64,000 nt of DNA, from positions 1 to 64,000 of the forward strand of contig CAXEOX010000004.1 in NCBI GenBank assembly GCA_963997925.1, written 5' to 3'. The position numbers and the translations under genes are program-made. The notes below the pieces were generated by a model, which was not told the origin of the DNA, searched no databases, and saw only the letters and a program-made list of their open reading frames with translations. Positions 1-8,622 of the stretch are shown one piece after another (the stretch's first letter is position 1; each line of letters begins with the position of its first letter). The stretch comes from UBA11650 sp963997925. GTDB taxonomy: Bacteria > Chloroflexota > Dehalococcoidia > Lucifugimonadales > UBA3495.

Positions 1-548
1 GGCCCTCCAATCTCCTTGTACTGGATGAACCCACCAACGACCTTGATATCGAGACCCTTGACCTTCTTGAAGGCCTCTTGATTAACTACACAGGAACGAT
101 TCTCCTCGTCAGCCATGATAGGACGTTCATCAACAACATCGTGACGAGCACCGTCGTTTTTGAAGGCGGCTCCGTCGTGAAGGAGTACGTGGGTGGCTAT
201 GATGACTGGCTGCGTCAGCGCCCCGAGGAAGCAAAACCGAGTAGGGCGCCTGCCAACAAACAACGCACCCCACCGGCTCAGGTACCCAGGCCAAAACTAA
301 AATTAGGGTTCAACGAGCAAAAGGAATTGGATGCACTGCCCCAGACTATTGAGTGCCTCGAAATGGAACAGCAGGAGTTGTTCCAGACATTGGGAGATCC
401 AGAACTCTACAAAAAGGACAGGGCCGACATTGTTGCCATGAACGATAGGCTAGAAGATCTGAAAAGGCTTTTGGCTGAGGACTACGCACGTTGGGAAGAA
501 CTGGAACAACTCCAGCTAGATGTCGAAAACAACAGGCTTTCAAAATAG
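1..548 (+). CDS. uup: ABC-F ATPase Uup, C-terminal part (5' cut by window edge)
   Basis: The frame is open from the first bases, so the start lies outside the window. Visible are a Walker B/D-loop region (LLVLDEPTNDLD), the H-switch (LVSHDRTFINNI) and then about 100 residues of charged, helical sequence with the KLGFNEQKELDALP signature typical of the Uup C-terminal DNA-binding coiled coil. Members of this soluble ABC-F family act on ribosomes or on branched DNA, not in transport. The stop is TAG. No downstream partner in the operon is apparent. Confidence 0.9.
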   Translation, partial: PSNLLVLDEPTNDLDIETLDLLEGLLINYTGTILLVSHDRTFINNIVTSTVVFEGGSVVKEYVGGYDDWLRQRPEEAKPSRAPANKQRTPPAQVPRPKLKLGFNEQKELDALPQTIECLEMEQQELFQTLGDPELYKKDRADIVAMNDRLEDLKRLLAEDYARWEELEQLQLDVENNRLSK

Positions 549-790
549 AGAAAGCCAACCAGCGTAAAGACGCTGATCGGGAAATAAGTGGCATGGATCT
601 ACGCCGTCGGCAACACAACAAGCCCGTGTTTCCGGCCGAGTTCGACTCTCCCCCCGGCCGAATCAAGCAGTTATGCCGCGGTTAGTAACTTCCACAAGGA
701 TCCACTCACCGGCCTGATTTACGGTGGGCGGTGTAATTTGAATCACATGTTGATCTATCTGCTGTTATGGTCCCAAGGCAACAATGCACC

Positions 791-890
791 CGTCATTCCC
801 GCGCAGGCGGGGATCTAATGGGCTTGTCTGAGCAATCGTACTGTCTGAAATATAGAGGTTCTCTGGATCCCGGCCTTCGCCGGAATGACG
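791..890. repeat. Palindromic interspersed repeat, TCATTCC family, copy 1
   Basis: A segment of about 100 bp starts with CGTCATTCCCGCGCAGGCGG and ends with CCGGCCTTCGCCGGAATGACG. The ends form a terminal inverted repeat (CGTCATTCC / GGAATGACG) with extra small palindromes inside. It resembles the short non-coding REP/MITE-like elements common in many bacterial genomes. A related copy lies at 62748-62841. It sits in the 433-bp space between uup and the Fur-type gene. I see no gene in the rest of that gap. Confidence 0.75.
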
Positions 891-981
891 ACCCCGAACA
901 AGCACCTCATTTTCAACCGGCACGTTGACCCCGGCAGTCTCCCATGATAGTGTTTAGGTATTAACGAGACTAGGTATCATT

Positions 982-1425
982 ATGGTTCGAACGAGAGCGA
1001 TTCCCCTAGCTGAACAACTGCTGGACACCCTGGGTGAACAGGGCTACCGGTCAACGTCGCCGCGGAAAGCGGTTGCCCAAGCTATCGCTGGGAAGCAGGG
1101 GCACTTCACCGCCGAACAACTTCGCCAGGAATTGCCGGAGGTGGGAAGGGCGACCATTTACCGATCCCTCAAACTCCTAGTTGACTCCGGAGCCCTGTGC
1201 CGGGTCCTTTTGGAGGACGGCAACCTGCACTACCAGTTAAGCCATCAGGGGCACCACCACCATCTGCTGTGCGTCGAATGCGGAGCGTCTCAAGACCTGC
1301 TGGGGTGTGACATCGAAGACCTGCTCCACCAAGTCTCGGCGGCTCATAATTTCCAGCTTAGCGGCCACTGGCTGGAGGTCTATGGCCGGTGCTATGATTG
1401 CCAACCCCAGGCGGCCACGGTCTAG
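982..1425 (+). CDS. Fur-family metalloregulator, probably Zur-like
   Basis: This 147-residue protein has a Fur-type winged helix (about residues 10-80, with GRATIYRSLKLLVDSG as recognition region) and a dimerisation domain with HHHHLLCVECGA and a C-terminal CYDC pair, which would form the structural Cys4 zinc site. The gene directly precedes znuABC on the same strand, so zinc (or manganese) sensing is the most likely role. The ATG has no Shine-Dalgarno sequence and follows the motif TAGGTATCAT closely, so the message may be leaderless. The exact metal cannot be read from sequence. Confidence 0.85.
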   Translation: MVRTRAIPLAEQLLDTLGEQGYRSTSPRKAVAQAIAGKQGHFTAEQLRQELPEVGRATIYRSLKLLVDSGALCRVLLEDGNLHYQLSHQGHHHHLLCVECGASQDLLGCDIEDLLHQVSAAHNFQLSGHWLEVYGRCYDCQPQAATV

Positions 1426-1439
1426 TCTCTTTTTTACCC

Positions 1440-1479
1440 CTAATTGATACTATATCTCAATAGGATTTCTAATTGATAC
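1440..1479. promoter_or_regulatory. Candidate metalloregulator operator upstream of znuA
   Basis: Two identical 11-bp direct repeats, CTAATTGATAC, occur at 1440-1450 and 1469-1479. The first opens an imperfect dyad (ATTGA-N9-TCAAT, 1442-1460). A related reversed core, GGTATCATTA, lies just before the Fur-type start codon (973-982). The AT-rich dyad between a Fur-type gene and a metal importer is compatible with a Zur/Fur box, but it matches no consensus I can name exactly. Confidence 0.35.
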
Positions 1480-1520
1480 CAGGCATCGATAACAACTTAA
1501 GACTGGCCGGTCGTCAGCGC

Positions 1521-2417
1521 ATGATTGACTGGTTCAAAGAATTGCCGTCCAGCGGTGGCGCGCTGTTGGCTATGGCAATCTTGGCGGCAGTCACGGTGGC
1601 GGGATGCGGCGGCGTGACAGCCGACACCCATAAGCCGTTGCGGGTCGTAACCACCACCGCCTTGCTGGCTGACCTTGCACAGAATGTAGCTGGAGACAGC
1701 ACCAAAGTCGTTGCGCTGATACCCGCAGGCGCCGATGTCCACTCCTTCCAAACAACTCCCAACGACAGCATCGAGGTCAGCAAGGCCGGACTCATAGTTT
1801 CCAATGGCGGCAGCTTGGACGATTTTCTAAACCCGATGATAGAGAATGCCATGAGCGACGGCACGGTCCACATTGTCGCCTCTCAAGGCTTAGCCGCCCT
1901 CTCCGGCAGCCCGGACCCCCACTATTGGCAGAATCCAGCCAACGCGGTCCATTACGTTCGCCGCATCCAGGACGGCTTGTCCGCCGCCGATCCGGGCAAT
2001 GCGGAAGTATATCGAGACCGCGCCGACAAATATGCCCAGCGGTTGTTGGACTTGGACATTGAAATCAGCCGAATACTTGGTGAAGTGCCCCAGTCCCGAA
2101 GACATCTGGTGACCTATCACGACGCCTTCGGCCACTTTGGCGGCCGCTACGGATGGCGCACTTCGGCCCTAGTGAGCAACGACGCAGGCGGAGTCACTCC
2201 CAATGCCATCACCCAGTTGCAGCAACAGGTACGTCAAGAGGGAATCACCGCAGTGTTTACCGAACCCCAATTCAGATCGAAAGTCATCGATCTAGCCGCC
2301 GAAGACACCGGCGTGGAGGTTGGGACCATTTACTCTGGCGTCTTGGACGGCAGAGCCGCCACCTACATCGGCATGATGCGCCTTAACGCAGAAAACCTAG
2401 CAGCATTGCTTCGCTGA
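1521..2417 (+). CDS. znuA: Zinc/manganese ABC transporter substrate-binding lipoprotein
   Basis: A cluster A-I type metal-binding protein. A short n-region and hydrophobic stretch end in a lipobox (VAGC, about residue 29), so the mature protein should be lipid-anchored outside the membrane. Metal-ligand His residues are plausible in GADVHSFQ, SPDPHYWQNP and TYHDAFGHFGG, and the C-terminal TEPQF motif is typical. A TTG at 1473 would give 16 extra N-terminal residues, but the ATG at 1521 gives a normal signal peptide and leaves the upstream repeats free. There is no His-rich loop, which leaves Mn as an alternative to Zn. It is followed by znuC and znuB. Confidence 0.88.
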   Translation: MIDWFKELPSSGGALLAMAILAAVTVAGCGGVTADTHKPLRVVTTTALLADLAQNVAGDSTKVVALIPAGADVHSFQTTPNDSIEVSKAGLIVSNGGSLDDFLNPMIENAMSDGTVHIVASQGLAALSGSPDPHYWQNPANAVHYVRRIQDGLSAADPGNAEVYRDRADKYAQRLLDLDIEISRILGEVPQSRRHLVTYHDAFGHFGGRYGWRTSALVSNDAGGVTPNAITQLQQQVRQEGITAVFTEPQFRSKVIDLAAEDTGVEVGTIYSGVLDGRAATYIGMMRLNAENLAALLR

Positions 2418-2495
2418 CTGAAGCTTTCGCCACCAACTCCGCACCCCTCCCTCTTCAGAGGATATGGGCAGGCGTTGAAGGCGATGAGGATATAG

Positions 2496-3401
2496 ATGCA
2501 ACCGGTAAAACCGTCCGAGATCCCCGGCCCCGATGACTCACATGATAGGACGAACGGGCACAGCCACGCTCAAAACGTTGTGAACGAACCCGGCACGGCT
2601 GCAACGCCGGCCTTAACCATCGAAGGTCTATCGGTTAGATACAACGGCCATCCGGCGTTGGAAGACGTTACTCTCCGGGTATCGAAGGGCGACATCCTGG
2701 GCATAATCGGTCCCAACGGCGCTGGCAAGTCGACTCTTTTAAAGACCGTGCTCGGCCTTGTCCCAGCCTGGCAGGGCCGGATCCGGGTATTGGGAGAACC
2801 GGTTGCCAACAACCGCCGCCAGGTGGGCTACATGCCCCAGGTGGAACAGGTTGATTGGGACTTCCCGGTTACCGTCGGGGATGTCGCACTCATGGGCCGA
2901 TACGCTCGGCGCGGACTCCTGCGGCGCACCACCAAAGAGGACCGGGAGGCGGCGGAAGACTCCCTGGTACGGGTTGGGATTTTGGACCTGCGCAACCGGC
3001 TCATCGGCGAGTTGTCTGGCGGCCAGCGACGCCGAGTACTTCTAGCCAGGGCGTTGGCAAACCAACCGGACCTGTTGCTTCTGGACGAGCCGATGGCCGG
3101 CCTGGATGCCACGGCCCAGCACCAATTTCTGGACATCATCGACCGGCTACGCGAAGGTGGCGCCACTGTTGTCCTAAGCACTCATGACCTATCCTGCGTC
3201 TCGCAACGTTGCGACAAAGCCGCCTGCTTGAACCGGCGTTTGGTGGCCTACGGCACGCCCGAAGAAGTCTTGAACGAAGATGTCCTTGGTGAGACCTTCG
3301 GAACCCACCTCTTGCTGGTGCACGTTGACGGCCAGGCTTACGCCTATCAGCATCATTCCCACGCTCCCCCTTCCGATATCGGCGACTCCGGGGGCAAGTG
3401 A
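2496..3401 (+). CDS. znuC: Zinc/manganese ABC transporter ATPase
   Basis: ATPase subunit powering the importer. Walker A is GPNGAGKST (residues 72-80), followed by the signature LSGGQRRR, Walker B LLLLDEP and the H-loop STHDL. It carries an unusual His/Asp-rich N-terminal extension of about 35 residues and a C-terminal HHSHAP tail, both possible metal-handling tails. The start is the ATG at 2496; the extension precedes the normal start of the fold (TIEGLSVRY). It lies 78 bp after znuA. Confidence 0.92.
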   Translation: MQPVKPSEIPGPDDSHDRTNGHSHAQNVVNEPGTAATPALTIEGLSVRYNGHPALEDVTLRVSKGDILGIIGPNGAGKSTLLKTVLGLVPAWQGRIRVLGEPVANNRRQVGYMPQVEQVDWDFPVTVGDVALMGRYARRGLLRRTTKEDREAAEDSLVRVGILDLRNRLIGELSGGQRRRVLLARALANQPDLLLLDEPMAGLDATAQHQFLDIIDRLREGGATVVLSTHDLSCVSQRCDKAACLNRRLVAYGTPEEVLNEDVLGETFGTHLLLVHVDGQAYAYQHHSHAPPSDIGDSGGK

Positions 3402-3447
3402 TGCGGTCCGCTCTATATGCCTCCAACCTGATTCACCTCGCCGGGTC

Positions 3448-3476
3448 GTTTGACAGGCTCAGGACGAACGGGGAGG
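3448..3476. repeat. Short interspersed repeat unit (GACAGGCTCAGGACGAAC type)
   Basis: GTTTGACAGGCTCAGGACGAACGGGG closely resembles a widespread intergenic repeat whose reverse translation reads PFVLSLS. Only one unit is present, in the znuC-znuB gap of 133 bp. The similarity is from memory, not from a search. Confidence 0.45.
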
Positions 3477-3534
3477 GGTTCCGATTCTCGCTGGCTCTTG
3501 GCATGCTTCGCGTTAGTAAGGGAATCAACCCGCT

Positions 3535-4401
3535 TTGATCGACGTCTTGATTGAGCCCCTGGAATTCCCTTTCATGCAGCGGGCATTTCTTGCCGCCGGG
3601 TTCGCTGCGGTGGTCTGTGCGTTGGTGGGGAGCTTCGTCGTCCTGAAGGGTCTGGCGTTCATGGGAGATGCCGTCGCTCATTCGTCGTTGGCCGGTATGT
3701 CGGTGGCGTATTTTCTTGGCGGCAACATCTTCTGGGGAGCCTTGGGTTGGGCCATCCCGGCGTCCTTACTCATCACCTTCATCAGCCGCCGGGCCAACCT
3801 TCGCCTTGACGCATCCATCGGGATTATTTTTGCCAGCGGTTTTGCCCTGGGAATCATCCTGATGAGCCGGGTCACCGGCTATGCGGCCGACCTCTTCGGT
3901 CTCCTCTTCGGCAACGTACTTGGGATATCCTGGGCCGAGGTCGCGCTGATCGGGGGCATCGCCGCCGCTGTGTCCCTTGTGATAGCCGCCTTTTACAAAG
4001 AGCTGTTGTTCACGTCCTACGACGCCACCATGTCAGCTGCGTCAGGAATCCCTGTGCGGTTCATGCAATACTTGCTGCCGGTGTTGGTGGGAGTCACAAC
4101 CGTGGCATCGCTAAAAGCGGTTGGCATCGTCCTGGTGCTGGCGCTGCTGGTCACACCCTCGGCTACCGCCATGCTCCTGGCCCGCCGGATGCCCTCAATC
4201 ATGGCCTACAGCGTCGCCGTGGGCCTCATAGCCACCGTCTTGGGCCTGTACCTGTCTTTCTACGCCGATCTACCGTCAGGCCCCAGCATCGTCCTGGTCG
4301 CCACCGGGTTGTTCCTGCTGGCATTACTATTCTCCCCCATTAAGGGTATCCTTTGGCGGCGGAACAACTTATCGTCTCCGTCTCAAGAAGCAACCGGCTA
4401 A
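3535..4401 (+). CDS. znuB: Zinc/manganese ABC transporter permease
   Basis: An ABC-3 family integral membrane protein of 288 residues with about eight hydrophobic segments. The N-terminus (LEFPFMQRAFLAA, then GSFVVLKGLAFMGDAVAHSSLAG) is the classic family start, so the TTG at 3535 is preferred over the internal ATG. Family motifs GIVLVLALLVTPSATA and the C-terminal SFYADLPSGPSIVL are present. It forms the channel for the znuA/znuC system. The larger znuC-znuB gap holds a short repeat. Confidence 0.92.
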   Translation: MIDVLIEPLEFPFMQRAFLAAGFAAVVCALVGSFVVLKGLAFMGDAVAHSSLAGMSVAYFLGGNIFWGALGWAIPASLLITFISRRANLRLDASIGIIFASGFALGIILMSRVTGYAADLFGLLFGNVLGISWAEVALIGGIAAAVSLVIAAFYKELLFTSYDATMSAASGIPVRFMQYLLPVLVGVTTVASLKAVGIVLVLALLVTPSATAMLLARRMPSIMAYSVAVGLIATVLGLYLSFYADLPSGPSIVLVATGLFLLALLFSPIKGILWRRNNLSSPSQEATG

Positions 4402-4473
4402 GCCCAACGCCAGGCTGCTTCGGTGGTAGAATCTAGGCACCGGCCCGATACTGAACCTAGGACTGAATAGAAT

Positions 4474-5322
4474 ATGTACGACCTGAGCGGAAAAGTAGCT
4501 ATCGTCACGGGAGCTGGTGGACGTCACGGCATCGGCCGGGCCATCGCTCTGCGCCTGGCCGAAGAGGGCGCGGACGTAGTTGTAACCGACATCCAGCGCA
4601 GCACCGACGCCATGCGGCCCGAGGACCGCCAGGCAGGGTGGCAGGGGCTGGACAGCGTGGTCAGCGAGATTGAAGCCTTGGGACGTCAGTCGATGGGTTT
4701 GTTTTCCGACGTTTCGGACCGCGCTCAAGTCGCCGACATGGTCTCCCAGACCTTGGACCGGTTCGGTCACATCGACATTCTGGTGAACAACGCGGGATCC
4801 CAGCCGGGCCGGGATCGAGTACTGCTGGTGGACTTGGAAGAAGACGCTTTCGACGAAGTCATGCGGGTCAACGTCAAAGGCACTTATCTGTGCTCCCGTG
4901 CCGTAGCGACTCACATGATAGAGCGAGGTGGCGGCGGCAAGATTGTCATCATATCCTCTGGAGCGGGGAAGCGGGGCCGGGCGCGGTTCGCCGCCTACTG
5001 CTCGTCCAAATTCGCCCTCATCGGCTTCACCCAGTCCATCGCCCAGGAATTGGCCGAGTACAAGATAAACGTCAATGCCATCTGCCCCGGCCTGGTCGAC
5101 ACCGAGCGGGCGGACTTTATCGCCGCCGCCTTGGCGCCTGAAGGCCAGTCTGCCGAAGAACACCGGGTCTTGATGCTTCGGGAGCGGTCCGAGTCCGTGC
5201 CGCTGGGCAGAGTGGCCGACGGCGACGATATCGCCCGCACAGCAGCTTTCCTTGCCTCTGCCGAGTCCGATTACCTCACCGGTCTTTCCATCAGCGTTTC
5301 CGGTGGGTCCGAGATGAACTAG
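4474..5322 (+). CDS. SDR-family NAD(P)-dependent oxidoreductase
   Basis: Classical short-chain dehydrogenase of 282 residues. The cofactor motif is TGAGGRHGIGRA (residues 10-21), with NNAG near residue 106, a catalytic Ser in IIISSGAG and YCSSK as the catalytic YxxxK. VTDIQRS has an acidic residue after beta-2 (D35), favouring NAD over NADP. Substrate unknown. It stands alone between znuB and gatC; its relation to either is unclear. Confidence 0.88.
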   Translation: MYDLSGKVAIVTGAGGRHGIGRAIALRLAEEGADVVVTDIQRSTDAMRPEDRQAGWQGLDSVVSEIEALGRQSMGLFSDVSDRAQVADMVSQTLDRFGHIDILVNNAGSQPGRDRVLLVDLEEDAFDEVMRVNVKGTYLCSRAVATHMIERGGGGKIVIISSGAGKRGRARFAAYCSSKFALIGFTQSIAQELAEYKINVNAICPGLVDTERADFIAAALAPEGQSAEEHRVLMLRERSESVPLGRVADGDDIARTAAFLASAESDYLTGLSISVSGGSEMN

Positions 5323-5365
5323 CCCTGCCTTATCAACGATTTCATCATCCCTAGAGGATTTTTGC

Positions 5366-5656
5366 ATGTCCCTTGAACACGCCCAGGTTGAACAGATAGC
5401 GCTCCTGGCCAGGATCAGCTTGACCCCTGAAGAAGTCGAATTGTTCCAGGGCCAGCTTTCCCAACTACTGGAACAATTCCAGGTGCTCAGCGAACTGGAC
5501 ACCACCGATGTCCCGCCCACAGGTCACGCCGTAGACCTACAAGCCGTCATGCGTGACGACGATGACGAAGACTCTTTGGATCCGGAAGATGTGCTGCGCA
5601 ACGCGCCTAACCCTGAAGGCGAGTATTTCCGGGTCAAGGCGGTTCTGGAGGAATAG
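5366..5656 (+). CDS. gatC: Asp-tRNA(Asn)/Glu-tRNA(Gln) amidotransferase subunit C
   Basis: A 96-residue protein with the GatC pattern: VEQIALLARISLTPEE at the N-terminus, then a linker and the C-terminal FRVKAVLEE. GatC wraps GatA and GatB and stabilises the complex that converts misacylated Glu-tRNA(Gln) or Asp-tRNA(Asn). It is separated by 5 bp from gatA. The RBS AGAGGA lies just upstream. gatB is not in the window. Confidence 0.93.
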   Translation: MSLEHAQVEQIALLARISLTPEEVELFQGQLSQLLEQFQVLSELDTTDVPPTGHAVDLQAVMRDDDDEDSLDPEDVLRNAPNPEGEYFRVKAVLEE

Positions 5657-5661
5657 ACTCT

Positions 5662-7155
5662 ATGGCCGCAGAAGAAATGACAACGATACATGAAGCCGCG
5701 GAAAAGCTGGCTCAACGGGAGATTTCCTCCGTTGAGCTTACCCGCGCGCACTTGGAACGCATCGACAAATTGGAGGAGCGGGTTAAGTCGTTCATCACCG
5801 TGACGTCCGAGTTGGCGCTCAAGCAGGCCGAACAAGCCGATCAACGTATCGCTGCAGGTGAAGCCGGGCCGTTGACGGGGATACCCATGCAGATGAAAGA
5901 CGTCATCTCCACCAAGGGTGTCACAACGACCTGTGCGTCTCGAATGCTCGAGAATTATGTGCCGGTCTACGACGCCACGGTGGCCGAGAGATTGCTGTTC
6001 CAGGGCGCCGTTCTGCTGGGCAAGGGCAACATGGACGAGTACGCCATGGGTTCTTCCTGCGAAAACTCGGCCTTCTTCCCTACTCGGAATCCCTGGGATC
6101 TGGAACGGGTTCCCGGCGGCAGTAGCGGAGGAGGAGCGGCAGCGGTTGCCGCTGGCGAGGCAGTCTACGCCCTGGGTTCGGACACCGGCGGAAGCGTTCG
6201 CCAGCCGGCGTCCCTCTGTGGAGTGGTGGGTCTGAAGCCCACCTATGGCATGGTTAGCCGCTATGGTCTGGTGGCTTACGCCTCGTCGCTGGACCAGATC
6301 GGTCCCATCACCCGGGACGTCACCGACTGCGCCCTGGTTTTGAACGCCATCGTGGGGCACGACCCCAAGGACTCCACATCCCTACGCCAACCAGCCGTGG
6401 ACTACAGGTTAAGTCTCGAAGAGTATGCCGTCTCGTCCCCCCTTGCGAAGGGGGGAGCACAGGGGGGTCCGTTCCGCCTGGGAGTGCCCGAAGAGTATTT
6501 CGTCGACGGCATGCAGGACGGCGTCCGTGAGTCGGTGCAGGCAGCCATCAAGACCTTGGAGGGTCTGGGAGCATGGGTGGAGCCGGTCTCTTTGCCCACC
6601 ACCCGGTATGCATTGGCTTGCTACTACATCATCGCCCCGTCCGAATGCTCGGCCAACCTGGCCCGCTACGACGGGGTCAAGTACGGCTTCTCGTATCAGG
6701 ATACCGATAACATGTGGGAGGCGATGGAGCGGACCCGCGCCGGCGGATTTGGCCCCGAGGTGAAACGCCGGGTGATCCTGGGAGCTTATGCGTTGTCCGC
6801 CGGGTACTACGATGCCTATTATCTTAAGGCCCAGCAGGCCAGGACCCTGATCCGCCGGGACTTCGACCGGGTATTCGAGCAGGTTGACGCTCTGGTCACT
6901 CCCACTTCGCCTGTCGTAGCCTTCCGATTGGGAGAGAAGATCGACGACCCGGTGGAGATGTACCTGATAGATGTTTGCACCGTGCCCGCCAACATCGCCG
7001 GGCTGCCTGGAATCTCAGTGCCCTGCGGCTTCTCTGAGGGACTTCCCGTGGGCATGCAAATCGTCGGGCCACATCTCTCCGAACAAAGGCTGCTGAACAT
7101 CGCCTACGCCTACGAACAGGCCACCCAATGGCACACGGAGAGGCCGACGCTCTAA
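5662..7155 (+). CDS. gatA: Asp-tRNA(Asn)/Glu-tRNA(Gln) amidotransferase subunit A
   Basis: Amidase-signature protein of 497 residues that releases ammonia from glutamine. The catalytic Lys lies in IPMQMKDVI, the Gly/Ser-rich block is VPGGSSGGGAAAVAAG and the Ser nucleophile region is GSDTGGSVRQPA. The family usually has about 480-490 residues. The excess is explained by a short Gly-rich insertion around residues 258-270 encoded by an intragenic palindromic repeat (6437-6470). It is flanked by gatC and asnS, all on one strand. Confidence 0.95.
   Translation: MAAEEMTTIHEAAEKLAQREISSVELTRAHLERIDKLEERVKSFITVTSELALKQAEQADQRIAAGEAGPLTGIPMQMKDVISTKGVTTTCASRMLENYVPVYDATVAERLLFQGAVLLGKGNMDEYAMGSSCENSAFFPTRNPWDLERVPGGSSGGGAAAVAAGEAVYALGSDTGGSVRQPASLCGVVGLKPTYGMVSRYGLVAYASSLDQIGPITRDVTDCALVLNAIVGHDPKDSTSLRQPAVDYRLSLEEYAVSSPLAKGGAQGGPFRLGVPEEYFVDGMQDGVRESVQAAIKTLEGLGAWVEPVSLPTTRYALACYYIIAPSECSANLARYDGVKYGFSYQDTDNMWEAMERTRAGGFGPEVKRRVILGAYALSAGYYDAYYLKAQQARTLIRRDFDRVFEQVDALVTPTSPVVAFRLGEKIDDPVEMYLIDVCTVPANIAGLPGISVPCGFSEGLPVGMQIVGPHLSEQRLLNIAYAYEQATQWHTERPTL
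6437..6470. repeat. Palindromic repeat inserted in frame inside gatA
   Basis: CCCCCCTTGCGAAGGGGGG (6437-6455) is a perfect 8-bp stem with a 3-base loop, followed by AGCACAGGGGGG. The same CCCCCTT..AAGGGGG core occurs in intergenic repeats of this window, for example 56835-56853. Here it is translated as part of GatA (SSPLAKGGAQGGP) without breaking the frame. Confidence 0.7.
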
Positions 7156-7209
7156 TCCCTTCCAACACACCTTCCCCAATGCTAGAATTGGTCCCAGGAG
7201 ATAGGGCCG

Positions 7210-8595
7210 ATGCAGCGCAGTAAAATCCGTGAACTTCTAGGCCGCGAAAGCGCCGGAGACGACGTCTTGGTGCAAGGCTGGGTTAAGACTCGGCGTTCGT
7301 CAAAGGCCGTTTCCTTCGTCCAGATCAGCGACGGCTCAACATTAACGGACATCCAGGTAGTCGCTGATGAGTCACTACCCAACTTCCAGGCCGTCGAAGC
7401 CCTGACCACCGGTTGTAGCGTCAGCGTCGTCGGGACGCTTGTCGATTCTCCCGGCAAAGGCCAGAAGTACGAAATTCACGCCAAGTCGATAGAAATCGTC
7501 GGCGAGTCCGACCCGGATACCTATCCCCTTCAGAAAAAACGCCACACCGTAGAGTTCTTGCGAGATATCGCCCACCTGAGACCACGGACCAACACCTTTG
7601 GCGCTATGGCCCGGGTCCGAAACGCCCTTGCTTATGCGATACACGGCTTTTTCCAAGAGAAGGGGTTCCTGTTCCTCCAAGCGCCCATGATAACGACCAG
7701 CGACGCCGAAGGCGCTGGAGCCATGTTCCGGGTAACAACCCTGGACCTGGAAAAAGTGCCGATGAAAGACGGATCGGTCGATGTCGAAGAGGACTTCTTC
7801 GGCAAGCCCACCTTCCTGACCGTCAGCGGCCAGTTGGAGGCGGAGAGCTTCGCCTTGGCCCTTTCGGATGTCTACACATTCGGACCCACTTTTAGGGCCG
7901 AGAATTCCAACACATCGCGGCATCTGGCCGAGTTTTGGATGGTGGAGCCTGAAGTTGCGTTCTGCGACCTGGACGGGCTGGCTGATTTGTCCGAGGAGTT
8001 CCTGAAGCACGTCTTCACGTACGTGCTGAATCATTGCCAGGAGGACTTGGGGTTCTTCAATCAGTGGTACGACAAGACCGCCATCTCCACCCTGGAGGGA
8101 ATCGTTAACTCCAACTTCGAACGGCTGACGTACACCGAAGCCGTGGATATCTTGCAAGCATCCGGGGAATCCTTCGAATTCCCGGTGGTGTGGGGTTCCG
8201 ACCTGCAGTCGGAGCACGAGCGGTATCTGGCGGAGACCAAGGTGGGGAAGCCGGTCATCGTGACTGACTACCCCAAGGAAATCAAAGCTTTCTACATGCG
8301 CATGAACGAGGACGAGAAAACCGTCCGCGCGCTGGACGTCTTGGTGCCCCGCATCGGCGAGATTATCGGCGGCAGCCAACGGGAAGAACGCCGGGACGTT
8401 TTGTTGGAACGCATGCGCCAGTCCGGTTTGGACGAAAAGCATTACTGGTGGTACCTGGACCTTCGCAGCTACGGAACAGTCCCTCACGCAGGATTCGGCC
8501 TGGGATTCGAGCGCACGGTGCAATTCGTTACCGGGGTGGCAAATATCAGGGACGTGATGCCCTTCCCTCGAACCCCCAACAACGCCGAATTCTAG
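7210..8595 (+). CDS. asnS: Asparaginyl-tRNA synthetase
   Basis: Class IIb synthetase of 461 residues. The N-terminal OB anticodon-binding domain contains VLVQGWVKTRRSSKAVSFVQ. Motif 2 is FRAENSNTSRHLAEFWMVEPE, and motif 3 is the C-terminal GFGLGFERTVQFVTG. The ending RTPNNAEF is typical of AsnRS, not AspRS. ATG follows AGGAGA at good spacing. The presence of AsnRS beside gatCA suggests that the amidotransferase mainly serves Glu-tRNA(Gln), unless asparagine is also made on tRNA. Confidence 0.95.
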   Translation: MQRSKIRELLGRESAGDDVLVQGWVKTRRSSKAVSFVQISDGSTLTDIQVVADESLPNFQAVEALTTGCSVSVVGTLVDSPGKGQKYEIHAKSIEIVGESDPDTYPLQKKRHTVEFLRDIAHLRPRTNTFGAMARVRNALAYAIHGFFQEKGFLFLQAPMITTSDAEGAGAMFRVTTLDLEKVPMKDGSVDVEEDFFGKPTFLTVSGQLEAESFALALSDVYTFGPTFRAENSNTSRHLAEFWMVEPEVAFCDLDGLADLSEEFLKHVFTYVLNHCQEDLGFFNQWYDKTAISTLEGIVNSNFERLTYTEAVDILQASGESFEFPVVWGSDLQSEHERYLAETKVGKPVIVTDYPKEIKAFYMRMNEDEKTVRALDVLVPRIGEIIGGSQREERRDVLLERMRQSGLDEKHYWWYLDLRSYGTVPHAGFGLGFERTVQFVTGVANIRDVMPFPRTPNNAEF

Positions 8596-8622
8596 GCCCG
8601 GTCCAGGCTGACAGAGAACGCA

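Noticed and set aside
1473..1520. TTG start giving a 16-residue longer ZnuA
   Set aside because: It lies within the candidate operator repeat and would give an overlong n-region; ATG 1521 gives a normal lipoprotein signal.
4369..5520. Long antisense open frame opposite the SDR/gatC genes (383 codons, minus strand)
   Set aside because: The plus strand encodes clear SDR and GatC proteins. The antisense translation has no recognisable motif and is a by-product of codon bias.
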